The position numbers and the translations under genes were made by a program. From Microbacterium sp. (lineage in GTDB: Bacteria > Actinomycetota > Actinomycetes > Actinomycetales > Microbacteriaceae), in contig QFPM01000013.1 in the NCBI GenBank assembly GCA_003248655.1, positions 45,855 to 109,854 on the forward strand: DNA of 64,000 nt. Direction: 5' to 3'. Shown here one piece after another: positions 17,903 to 27,789 of the stretch. The first letter of the stretch is position 1, and each line of letters starts with the position of its first letter. The notes under the pieces were generated by a model, which did not search any database, was not told where the DNA came from, and was given only the letters and a program-made list of their open reading frames with translations.

Positions 17903-19363
17903 GTGGATCAGAGCGGATGGGCGCTCGCCTGGGTCGTCCTGGTGTTCGTCTTCGATGCGACCGTCCGCATCCTGGCGATCATCTTCGTGCCCCGAAACCG
18001 TCGGCCGACGGCGGCAATGGCCTGGCTGTTGGCTATTTACTTCATTCCGATCGTGGGCGTCGTGCTGTTCCTGCTCATCGGCAACCCGCGCCTGCCGCGC
18101 GCGCGGCGTAAGAAGCAGGAGCAGCTCAACGACTACATCCGCCGCACGAGCCGGGGCCTTGACCTCGGGTCCCTCCGCCCCGACGCGCCGGAGTGGTTCA
18201 CCCAGCTGGTGCGTCTCAATCGCAACCTCGGCGCCATGCCGATCGCGGGCGACAACGGCGCGACCCTGATCGCGGGATACCAGGACTCGATCGACGCGAT
18301 GGCCGCCGCCATCCGCGAGGCGCAGACGTATGTGCACGTCGAGTTCTACATCCTCCAGGCGGATGTCGCGACCGATGACTTCTTCGCCGCGCTCGAAGAG
18401 GTCGCCGCGCGCGGCGTCACGGTACGGGTCCTCCTCGACCACTGGGCGAACCGCGGCAAGCCGTTCTACAAGCAGACGATCGATCGGCTTACCGCGATGG
18501 GCGCGCAGTGGCACCTGATGCTGCCGGTGCAACCGTTCAAGGGGGCATACACGCGGCCCGATCTGCGCAATCACCGCAAGCTCCTCGTCGTCGACGGACA
18601 TGTCGCCTTCACGGGCTCGCAGAACGTCACCGACTCGACCTACAACCTGCCCAAGAACATCAAGCGCGGCCTGCACTGGGTCGACATGATGGCCCGCCTC
18701 GACGGACCGATCGTGGCATCGGTCAACGCCGTGTTCCTCAGCGACTGGTACAGCGAGACGGATGAGGTGGTCGAGGGCATCGAGCTGTTCGACGTGCAGA
18801 CGGGTACGGGCGACCTCGACTGCCAGGTGATCCCGTCGGGCCCCGGGTTCGAGTTCCAGAACAACCTCAAGCTCTTCATGACGCTGCTGTTCGCGGCGAA
18901 AGAGAAGATCATCATCGTCTCGCCCTACTTCGTGCCCGACGAGGGTCTGCTCCTCGCGATCCAGACCGCGTGCCAGCGCGGCGTGCACGTCGAGCTGTTC
19001 GTCTCGGAAGAGGGCGACCAGGCGATGGTCTACCACGCGCAGCGTAGCTATTACGAGGCGCTGCTGCGGGCCGGCGTCATCATCTGGATGTACAAGAAGC
19101 CGTTCATCCTGCACTCGAAGTCGACGTCGATCGACGACGAGGTCGCCGTCATCGGCTCGAGCAACATGGACATGCGCTCGTTCGGTCTGAACCTCGAAAT
19201 CTCGCTGCTCGTGCGCGGCGAGGAGTTCGTCTCTCAGCTGCGCGCCGTCGAAGACGACTACCGGGAGTCGAGCCGCGAGCTGACTCTCGACGAATGGATG
19301 CAGCAGCCGTTGCGCTCGAAAGTCCTCGACAACCTCGCGCGGCTGACCTCTGCGCTGCAGTGA
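17903..19363 (+). CDS. cls: Cardiolipin synthase (phospholipase D superfamily)
   Basis: 486 residues from GTG 17903. Two N-terminal membrane helices (about 6-26 and 37-57) precede two phospholipase-D halves with complete HKD motifs: H224-K226-D231 in NHRKLLVVDG and H404-K406-D411 in HSKSTSIDD. These lie in GSQN and GSSNMDMRS contexts, as in ClsA-type enzymes. It should condense two phosphatidylglycerols, or a related substrate pair, to cardiolipin at the membrane. Many actinobacteria use an alternative CDP-alcohol type enzyme, so the exact reaction is inferred from family membership. Confidence 0.92.
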   Translation: MDQSGWALAWVVLVFVFDATVRILAIIFVPRNRRPTAAMAWLLAIYFIPIVGVVLFLLIGNPRLPRARRKKQEQLNDYIRRTSRGLDLGSLRPDAPEWFTQLVRLNRNLGAMPIAGDNGATLIAGYQDSIDAMAAAIREAQTYVHVEFYILQADVATDDFFAALEEVAARGVTVRVLLDHWANRGKPFYKQTIDRLTAMGAQWHLMLPVQPFKGAYTRPDLRNHRKLLVVDGHVAFTGSQNVTDSTYNLPKNIKRGLHWVDMMARLDGPIVASVNAVFLSDWYSETDEVVEGIELFDVQTGTGDLDCQVIPSGPGFEFQNNLKLFMTLLFAAKEKIIIVSPYFVPDEGLLLAIQTACQRGVHVELFVSEEGDQAMVYHAQRSYYEALLRAGVIIWMYKKPFILHSKSTSIDDEVAVIGSSNMDMRSFGLNLEISLLVRGEEFVSQLRAVEDDYRESSRELTLDEWMQQPLRSKVLDNLARLTSALQ

Positions 19364-19429
19364 GTTTTCGGGCCGTCGTTATCTGCGCGTGACCGGTTTC
19401 GCCGGACCCTCCCAGAGTGCCTGGGAACA

Positions 19430-20161
19430 ATGGATGCCATGAGCACCGCCCGCACCGTCACCGTCCTCGCCGCGCTCGGCGCCGTCATCCTTCTGTTCGC
19501 CGGATGCGCGACCGCGATTCCCGAGCCTGCCTCGACGGGCGGCGGGACGGCGGGTCCGGGTGCCGGCGCCGCCGCCGACTTCGATGTCGACGCCGCCTGG
19601 CTCGACGGAGGCCGGATGATCGCCGTCGTGACGTCGGGCTCGTCGACGTGCGTGCCGACGGCATCCGAGGCGACTCTGCAGGCCGACGGCTCGATCGCGG
19701 TGACGCTCGAAGACCCGCCCGCCGACACGGCCTGCACGCGGGACTACGTGCCACGCGCGACCGGTGTGTCGCTTCCCTCGGGGGTCGCGCCGGGCGCGGC
19801 GATCGACATTGTCGTGACCTACGGTGAGTTCCGCGACGACACCGATCTCGAGTACTACGACGGCGGCCCCGTCGAGGAGTACACGCCCTCTGCCGGATGG
19901 ATCGACGGCGGTGAGTTCGCGATCCTCACCTGGGGATCGTCGTCGTGCAAGCCGACGATCGAGTCAGTCACGGCCGACTCGGCATCCGCCGTGACGGTGA
20001 CCTTCGCCGACTTCCCCGCGGGCAAGGTCTGCACCGCCGACATGGGCCCGCGCGTCGTGCTCGCGACGACGCCGGATGCCACGGACGACGCGACCCAGGT
20101 CACACTGACCGGCGGCGGCGAGTTCGCGACCCCCGTCACGGTGCCGATCGTCGGCAGCTGA
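19430..20161 (+). CDS. Putative lipoprotein of unknown function
   Basis: 243 residues from ATG 19430 (240 from ATG 19439, which gives a more typical signal). The N-terminus is a lipoprotein signal: hydrophobic VTVLAALGAVILLF then the lipobox FAGC, so the mature protein is expected to be anchored on the outer face of the membrane. The body has two similar halves, each with a WLDGG/WIDGG segment, an SSTCVPT/SSSCKPT segment and a CTRDYVPR/CTADMGPR segment. This is an internal duplication, with paired cysteines that could form disulfides. No named family is recognised. Confidence 0.8.
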   Translation: MDAMSTARTVTVLAALGAVILLFAGCATAIPEPASTGGGTAGPGAGAAADFDVDAAWLDGGRMIAVVTSGSSTCVPTASEATLQADGSIAVTLEDPPADTACTRDYVPRATGVSLPSGVAPGAAIDIVVTYGEFRDDTDLEYYDGGPVEEYTPSAGWIDGGEFAILTWGSSSCKPTIESVTADSASAVTVTFADFPAGKVCTADMGPRVVLATTPDATDDATQVTLTGGGEFATPVTVPIVGS

Positions 20162-20197
20162 GCCCGCGCCGGCGTGGCGAGAACGCCCCGCGGGTCA

Positions 20198-20869
20198 TCA
20201 GCGGCGCTCTCCCGTGACCGGGTGGGGCGTCCACGCGTAGACCCGCACGGACGCGAGTGCGAGCCACAGCCATCCCGCAAGCACCGCGATCCACAGCAGT
20301 GCGACGCCGAAGGGGCTCCGGGCGAGGACCGCGCCCGCGACGAATCCCACGACCACGAGCGCGCCGAGAAGGATGCCGATCCAGGCGGCCCCCGTCGACT
20401 CCGCGCGGCACCAGCTCGCGTAGGCGAACGCGGCCGCGGCGAGGGCGATGAAGCCGAGCGCGCCGAAGGCGAGATGGAGGATGCCGCTCGTCGTGGCCGA
20501 TGCCGTGGCCCCCGGCGGGAACCCGTCGACCGCATCCGGCGGGAAGACCGCGCTCAGCAGCAGCGCGACCCCGAAGACGGCGACGAGGACGCCCATCGCG
20601 AGGCCGCGACCGCTCCGAATGGCGCGGACGAGACCGAACCCGGCGGCGATCACCATGAGCCCGGTGAGGACGAAGTTCGTCCGCTGCATCCATCCCCATT
20701 CGCCGAGCATGAGCAGCGACAGGGCGTGTCGACCGAGATCGAAGCCGGGCCGCGTGAGGGCGAGGATCAGGCTCACGACGAGGTAGAACGGGCCGGCGAC
20801 CACGCCCCAGCCGAGCAGGCTGCGCGTGACGGCGTGTCCGCGGTCGAGGGTCTTCGGCGATTCCGTCAT
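20198..20869 (-). CDS. DUF998 membrane protein
   Basis: 223 residues from ATG 20869 with an AAGGAG ribosome site. Six hydrophobic segments and the family-like stretch RHALSLLMLGEWGWMQRTNF place it in DUF998, integral membrane proteins without an assigned activity. It lies 43 bases downstream of the FAD-monooxygenase gene in the same direction, so both probably form one operon controlled from the MarR operator region at 22.1 kb. Confidence 0.86.
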   Translation of the reverse strand: MTESPKTLDRGHAVTRSLLGWGVVAGPFYLVVSLILALTRPGFDLGRHALSLLMLGEWGWMQRTNFVLTGLMVIAAGFGLVRAIRSGRGLAMGVLVAVFGVALLLSAVFPPDAVDGFPPGATASATTSGILHLAFGALGFIALAAAAFAYASWCRAESTGAAWIGILLGALVVVGFVAGAVLARSPFGVALLWIAVLAGWLWLALASVRVYAWTPHPVTGERR

Positions 20870-20912
20870 GCGGGTACTCCTTCTCTTGATGCACGTGCGC
20901 GTGCGTGATCGG

Positions 20913-22097
20913 TCACAGGCTGACGCGGTGGTCGTAGGTCGCCGAGGTCGACTTCTCGGTGACGAGGTGGCGGAATGCCCAGCGCATCATCGCCTCCTGG
21001 ACGACGCGCCCCACGGGCCCCGGGATCTTGGAGCGGCTCGAGCGTGCGCCGTCGGCGACGATCCGCTCGACGCGGGCTCGCCTGCTGCGTTCGAAGCCCG
21101 CGAACGCCGCCGATGGCGGCTCTCCGGCGGTGCGGGCATCGCGAAGAACGGATGCCAGGACCACGGCATCTTCGAGCGCGAGCGCCGCCCCCTGCCCGGA
21201 ACTCGGCGAGGGTGCGTGCAGAGCGTCGCCGATGAGCGCAAGGTTCCCGCGGTGCCAGGTTGCGACCCGTGGCAGGTCGTGGGTGGGGTCGCCGGCCAGC
21301 TCCAGTACGCCGGCTGCGATGAGGTCCGCGAACGGGCCGTCGTCGCCCCGCGCGAGATCGATCAGGTGAGCGAGCCACTGCGCTCCCGTCGTGCTGGTCC
21401 GCTCCTGCGGCGACGTCGCCGCGCGTGGCTCGTTCACAAACCACGCCACGTCTCCGGACGGCGTCGGCAGAGCGCCGAAGAAGGCGCGACGCCCGAACAC
21501 GAAGGTCCAGGCTTCGGGCTCGAGCGCGGCTCCGGAGGCGGCGTCGGGTGTGGACCCGCCGAAGTTGACGAGACCGACGTAACGACCGTGCGGAGCGCGC
21601 GGGTCGATCGCGTGCCGCACCACCGAACGGATGCCGTCCGCGCCGATCGCGAGGTCGCCCGATACATCCGTTCCGTCCGCGAGGCGCACCGCGGCGCCGT
21701 CCGCCGAGGTCTCCGCGGCGACGACGGCGTGACCGTAGCGCACGTCGATGCCACGTGATCTCGCGACGTCCATCAGCGTCGCCGACAGGTCGGGTCGGCG
21801 GAGCGACAGTGCGGGGGTGCCGTCGTCGAGCGCGCGCCCGAGGGGGAGTCGTCCGAGCTCGGCGCCCGTCGCCCCGAGCATCACGTTGAGGCGCGTCGGC
21901 ACGCCGATCCTCCGGACGGCGTCCAGGGCTCCGAGCTCGGCGAGGGCGGCGAGGCCGTTCGGGGCGAGCGTGAGCCAGGACCCCGCCGCACGATCCTCCG
22001 CCGCCCGTTCGAGGAGGACGACATCGATCCCGACGCTCTGCAGCCCCAGAGCGGCGGCAGGGCCGGCGATCCCACCCCCGACGATGATCGCGCGCAT
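20913..22097 (-). CDS. FAD-dependent monooxygenase (class A flavoprotein)
   Basis: 394 residues from ATG 22097 (GAGAGGAG site). The dinucleotide motif GGGIAGPAAALGL lies at 7-19, a DG-type motif LAIGADGIRSVVRHAI near 150, and the GD motif LIGDALHAPSPSSGQGAALALEDA near 285-308. These are the three fingerprints of p-hydroxybenzoate-hydroxylase-fold enzymes. Such proteins hydroxylate aromatic or polyketide-like compounds or inactivate antibiotics (TetX-like relatives). The divergent MarR gene suggests induction by a small aromatic or toxic compound; substrate unknown. Confidence 0.88.
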   Translation of the reverse strand: MRAIIVGGGIAGPAAALGLQSVGIDVVLLERAAEDRAAGSWLTLAPNGLAALAELGALDAVRRIGVPTRLNVMLGATGAELGRLPLGRALDDGTPALSLRRPDLSATLMDVARSRGIDVRYGHAVVAAETSADGAAVRLADGTDVSGDLAIGADGIRSVVRHAIDPRAPHGRYVGLVNFGGSTPDAASGAALEPEAWTFVFGRRAFFGALPTPSGDVAWFVNEPRAATSPQERTSTTGAQWLAHLIDLARGDDGPFADLIAAGVLELAGDPTHDLPRVATWHRGNLALIGDALHAPSPSSGQGAALALEDAVVLASVLRDARTAGEPPSAAFAGFERSRRARVERIVADGARSSRSKIPGPVGRVVQEAMMRWAFRHLVTEKSTSATYDHRVSL

Positions 22098-22132
22098 CGT
22101 AAGCTCCTCTCAGAGCGTTGTTGTGAATCTCG

Positions 22133-22147
22133 GATTATTCGATAATC
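22133..22147. promoter_or_regulatory. Palindromic operator between the monooxygenase and MarR genes
   Basis: GATTAT-TCG-ATAATC is a perfect 6+3+6 inverted repeat centred in the 63-base gap between the divergent starts at 22097 and 22161. It is strikingly AT-rich for this genome. Its size and place fit a MarR-dimer site repressing both genes; binding is inferred. Confidence 0.75.
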
Positions 22148-22160
22148 GAAAGGATAGCGG

Positions 22161-22619
22161 ATGCCGACCTCACGTCAAGAGGCCATCGTCACGGCGAGTC
22201 GTGCGATGCAGCGCTATCAGCGGAGCGTGCAGCAGTTCGATGACGCCGTCGGTCGCGCGCTCGGCCTGAACGCCGCGGACATGCGCTGCCTCGACTGTCT
22301 GAGCGAGAGACCGCACACCGCCGGCGAGATCTCGGTCGCGACCGGGCTTCGGCCCGCCGCCACCACCGCACTCATCGACCGACTGAGCGCCCGCGGGCTG
22401 ACCCGGCGCGTCCCGCCCGAACGCGATCGGCGGCAGGTTCTGGTCGAGCTGACGGAGGAGGGGGCCGCCCGGGTGTGGGAGGCTTACGGGCCGTTGGTCG
22501 AGCACGGCGCCGACGTGTTCGCCGGGGTCGGTGCGGAGGAGATCGCAGCCATGTCCCGCGTGCTCGAGCGCATGACGGACCTCACCGATCTCCACCGCAC
22601 GCGCATCCAGGAGGGCTGA
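22161..22619 (+). CDS. MarR family transcriptional regulator
   Basis: 152 residues from ATG 22161 (AAAGGA site). The winged helix-turn-helix runs from LNAADMRCLDCLSERPHTAG through ISVATGLRPAATTALIDRLSARGL (recognition helix) to the wing RRVPPERDRRQVLVELTEEG, the typical MarR DxRxxxxxLT signature (DRRQVLVELT). N- and C-terminal helices would form the dimer interface. Divergent from the FAD-monooxygenase/DUF998 operon, with a palindrome between them; likely an autorepressor released by a small ligand. Confidence 0.93.
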   Translation: MPTSRQEAIVTASRAMQRYQRSVQQFDDAVGRALGLNAADMRCLDCLSERPHTAGEISVATGLRPAATTALIDRLSARGLTRRVPPERDRRQVLVELTEEGAARVWEAYGPLVEHGADVFAGVGAEEIAAMSRVLERMTDLTDLHRTRIQEG

Positions 22620-22681
22620 GCCACGCCCAGGGGTTGCTCGAGCTGCTGCGGCGCGATCGACTCTCGTGGGAGAGTGCCCAC

Positions 22682-23242
22682 ATGAGACCTCTCCGCTACG
22701 CGATCAACGTCACTCTCGACGGCTGCGTCCACCACGAGGCAGGCGTCGCGCCGGACGAGGAGCTGATGCGGTTCTGGACCGGCGAGATGCAGAGTGCCGA
22801 CGCGGAGCTGTTCGGGCGGACGACCTACGAAATGATGGAATCGGCGTGGCGACGCCCCGCATCCGGCGTCTGGCCCGACTGGATGTCCGAGTGGGAGATC
22901 CCTTTCGCCGAGGCGATCGACCAGACGAAGAAGTACGTCGTATCGAGCACGCTGGGTGCGGTCGATTGGAACGCCGAGCTGGTGCGCGGCGATCTGGAGC
23001 GCGAGGTGCGGCGGCTGAAGGAGGCGCCGGGCGGGTCGTTGTCGGTCGGCGGAGTGGCGCTCCCGACAGCACTGGCGAACCTGGGTCTGATCGACGAGTA
23101 CCTGTTCGTCGTCCACCCGATCGTCGCCGGACACGGCCCCACGCTGCTCGCCGGACTGAACGAACATCGCCGGCTCGATCTCGTCGATCGTCGCGAGTTC
23201 GCCTCGGGCGCCGTCGCGCACTGGTATCGCCCGCGCGTCTGA
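22682..23242 (+). CDS. Dihydrofolate-reductase-like (RibD C-terminal domain) protein
   Basis: 186 residues from ATG 22682, with a GGGAGAG site before it. The opening YAINVTLDGCVHHEAGV, the LFGRTTYEMM segment, the SLSVGGVALPTALANLGLIDEYLF block and the closing HPIVAGHGPTLLAGL are the hallmark of the YwjB/YyaP group of the DHFR-like RibD_C family. They are presumed NADPH-dependent reductases with unknown substrate and are not true dihydrofolate reductases. It follows the MarR gene by 62 bases and may be co-expressed. Confidence 0.88.
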   Translation: MRPLRYAINVTLDGCVHHEAGVAPDEELMRFWTGEMQSADAELFGRTTYEMMESAWRRPASGVWPDWMSEWEIPFAEAIDQTKKYVVSSTLGAVDWNAELVRGDLEREVRRLKEAPGGSLSVGGVALPTALANLGLIDEYLFVVHPIVAGHGPTLLAGLNEHRRLDLVDRREFASGAVAHWYRPRV

Positions 23243-23276
23243 CCGCGCCGGGGGACCTCCGCTCCCCGTGAGCGCG

Positions 23277-23507
23277 TCAGTCGGCCCGGACGAGCAGCGC
23301 GCCCACCTCGCAATCGAGGGCCCGGCAGATCGCCGAGAGCGTCGAGTAGCGGATCGCCCGCGCGCGGTCATTCTTCAGGACCGACAGGTTGACGACCGAG
23401 ACGCCGACGAGCTCGCTCAGGTGGGTGAGCGTCATGCCCCGCTCGGCGAGCAGCTCATCGAGCCGGCAGTGGATGCCGGTGAGCTCGTCCTCGTCGGCCG
23501 AACTCAC
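23277..23507 (-). CDS. XRE/Cro-type helix-turn-helix regulator
   Basis: 76 residues from GTG 23507, which overlaps the stop of the preceding membrane gene (GTGA). The whole protein is one helix-turn-helix domain: LDELLAERGMTLTHLSELVG then VSVVNLSVLKNDRARAIRYSTLSAICRALDCEVGALL. This matches the YozG-type regulators that typically follow a DUF2975 membrane gene. Probably controls its own operon; see the paired TTATCGATAA sites near 24.8 kb. Confidence 0.9.
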   Translation of the reverse strand: MSSADEDELTGIHCRLDELLAERGMTLTHLSELVGVSVVNLSVLKNDRARAIRYSTLSAICRALDCEVGALLVRAD

Positions 23508-24247
23508 ACGAGCCCCTCGGTGTCGCGCTGCAGGCGGGAGCCGTAGCGGAAGACCACCGCGAGAGCGGCGAGGGCGAGCGAGGCGCCGATCGGCCACACC
23601 GGCAGGACCATCTGGAATGTCGGCGCGGCCGTGATCGCGGCCCCCGATGCCCCGTCAGGGAGCACCGCCCCGGCCGCGAGGAAGCGCGCGATCGCGAGGA
23701 GGACCTCCGACAGCATCCCCGCCACGAGGATCACGAGCGCCGAGCCGAGCAGCCACCGCGACGATGACCGGTCGAACGGTCGACCGTTACCGGCCCGACC
23801 GCTGAGCACCGCGACGAGCACGCCGGGCGTTGCCGCGGTCGCGTAGGCCAGCAGTCCGCCGATGAAGATGAGGGTCTTGATCCCCGCACCCAGGCCCGCG
23901 ACCTCGGCGGTCGCCGTCAGGATGCGCGCGCAGTACAGTGTCGGCGCGGCGGAGGCGGGTCCGCCCGGGCCGTCGCATGGCAGTGGCGTCGGCCACCCCG
24001 CCCCGACCGGGAACTCCGTGAGAGTGATCGTCGGGGCGGTGAAGAGCCCGATGAAGCCGAGAACTGCGCCGAGGATTACGACCGCCACCCACACGCGTGC
24101 GACGGCTCCTGTCACCTCGAGAGTGATCGAGGCGACTCGGCGGCGCCGGGCATCCCAGACGAGCACCGCGAGGACGCAGGCGATGATCGCGAGCCAGATG
24201 CCGCCAGCGATGAGTGCACCGCCGAGGTCGCTCCAGGCGACGGTCAT
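23504..24247 (-). CDS. DUF2975-like membrane protein, second of a tandem pair
   Basis: 247 residues from ATG 24247, whose start overlaps the stop of the preceding gene (ATGA). About five hydrophobic segments are visible. The C-terminus SRLQRDTEGLV and the upstream GRPFDRSSSRWLLGSALVILVAGM are the recognisable DUF2975 signatures. The middle has a longer extracytoplasmic loop (about 90-120) with two cysteines. The function is not known. Its genetic link to a small XRE regulator is the family norm. Confidence 0.8.
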   Translation of the reverse strand: MTVAWSDLGGALIAGGIWLAIIACVLAVLVWDARRRRVASITLEVTGAVARVWVAVVILGAVLGFIGLFTAPTITLTEFPVGAGWPTPLPCDGPGGPASAAPTLYCARILTATAEVAGLGAGIKTLIFIGGLLAYATAATPGVLVAVLSGRAGNGRPFDRSSSRWLLGSALVILVAGMLSEVLLAIARFLAAGAVLPDGASGAAITAAPTFQMVLPVWPIGASLALAALAVVFRYGSRLQRDTEGLV

Positions 24248-24789
24248 CAGATGAGCCCCTCCGTGTCGCGCTGGAGTGCCTCTGCGGCGGCGATGATGTA
24301 CGCGAGCACGCCGACGACGACAGCCACGCCGAGGATCGCCCAGTTCGGCTGGAGTCCCTGCGGCACCGACACCCACTCGATACCCAGCGGCTCCCCGGCA
24401 TCCGAGGTCACTTGCCATGACCAGGTCGCGACGTTGCGCGCGATCTGCGCAAGCCACGACCCAATCCCGATGACCAGGGCGAGCGCCCAGGTCGTCCGCG
24501 ACAGGGCAGGAACGAAGCGGATGCCCGCGCGAGCATGCCGGACGAGCTCGGCCAGCAGGAACGCGCTGACAGCGATCGTCGCGCAGGCGATGAGGGCGGC
24601 CGCGGCGTGGAAGAGCCGCAGCTCGATCGGTAGTGGCAGGAGGCTCCCCGCGCCCGATCCGTCGTCAGAGAAGACCCAGACGGACGGCCCGATCGCGGTG
24701 ATGATCGCGAAGCCGACGCCGAGTGCGGCGGCCGCGACCGCGACGATCAGGCACGCCACCCGCACAGCGCCCAGTGCCTTTGCCTTCAC
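24247..24789 (-). CDS. DUF2975-like membrane protein, first of a tandem pair
   Basis: 180 residues if started at GTG 24789, preferred because GGAGGA lies four bases before it. ATG 24801 adds four residues but would place that ribosome site inside the gene. Four hydrophobic segments are seen. The C-terminus EALQRDTEGLI closely repeats the ending of the next gene (SRLQRDTEGLV), so the two are probably tandem paralogues. First gene of a three-gene operon ending with the XRE regulator. Confidence 0.78.
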   Translation of the reverse strand: MKAKALGAVRVACLIVAVAAAALGVGFAIITAIGPSVWVFSDDGSGAGSLLPLPIELRLFHAAAALIACATIAVSAFLLAELVRHARAGIRFVPALSRTTWALALVIGIGSWLAQIARNVATWSWQVTSDAGEPLGIEWVSVPQGLQPNWAILGVAVVVGVLAYIIAAAEALQRDTEGLI

Positions 24790-24800
24790 GGCATCCTCCA

Positions 24801-24828
24801 TATCGATAAACGTTGTTATCGATAAACG
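24801..24828. promoter_or_regulatory. Paired operator-like sites upstream of the DUF2975/XRE operon
   Basis: TATCGATAAACG occurs twice as a direct repeat (24801-24812 and 24817-24828), sixteen bases apart. The second copy overlaps the perfect palindrome TTATCGATAA at 24816-24825. The block is AT-rich in a GC-rich genome and lies 12 bases upstream of the preferred start at 24789. A plausible operator for the operon's own XRE repressor; not proven. Confidence 0.6.
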
Positions 24829-24890
24829 ATATGTATCCCTTGAGCCACAGTCAATAGGCGTGCGGGCCCGCAGTGGTTGCGAGGGGTCCG

Positions 24891-24991
24891 TGTACCGTTT
24901 GCAGGAGCGCCGGGCTCGCTCGGCCCCCGGTTCCGCGGAATCATGCGACGTGCGACCGGTCGTTGTGTGGTCTGATCCTGCAAACGGTACA
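24891..24991. repeat. Single-copy long inverted repeat upstream of clpC (101 bp)
   Basis: TGTACCGTTTGCAGGA at 24891-24906 and its exact reverse complement at 24976-24991 form a perfect 16-base inverted repeat around a 69-base centre. It lies between the divergent DUF2975 and clpC starts. The arm-spacer-arm layout resembles the multi-copy repeat families in this window, but no second copy was found here. Confidence 0.8.
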
Positions 24992-25096
24992 GCGGGCGCG
25001 GCGATGCGCCGACGGCGAACACGGGCATACGGGCATCCGCCGGTCGTTACCCTCGACATAAGCGCACCAGAAGACCGTGCGCTGGAGGAGTCGACG

Positions 25097-27622
<2,526 letters not shown>

Positions 27623-27633
27623 GGTTCTACCGG

Positions 27634-27669
27634 CGGAGGGGGCGGGTGCTGCGGCACCCGCCCCCTCCG
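27634..27669 (+). terminator. Hairpin terminator after clpC
   Basis: CGGAGGGGGCGGGTGC (27634-27649) pairs perfectly with GCACCCGCCCCCTCCG (27654-27669) around a TGCG loop, followed by TTGTT. The 16-base GC stem 11 bases after the clpC stop codon fits a Rho-independent or stem-dominated actinobacterial terminator. Confidence 0.85.
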
Positions 27670-27686
27670 TTGTTCCCGGACCCGGC

Positions 27687-27764
27687 GGCGCATAACTCAG
27701 GCAGAATGCCGCGGCGGGTGGGTCGCGGGGCCGATTCGGGCGCGGATTGCCTGAGTTGTGCGCC
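27687..27764. repeat. Family A inverted-repeat element, copy 2 (78 bp)
   Basis: The left arm GGCGCATAACTCAGGCAGA (27687-27705) is identical to copy 1 at 3902. The right arm TGCCTGAGTTGTGCGCC (27748-27764) matches its reverse complement with one mismatch. The centre differs from copy 1. It lies between the clpC terminator and the stop of the leftward amidase gene, a convergent gap. Confidence 0.9.
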
Positions 27765-27789
27765 GGGGGAGTTGGGGCGACGGGTTGGC

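Noticed and set aside
22682..23242. True dihydrofolate reductase linked to the folate operon
   Set aside because: Motifs match the RibD_C/YyaP group and the gene is 12 kb from the fol genes, after a MarR gene.
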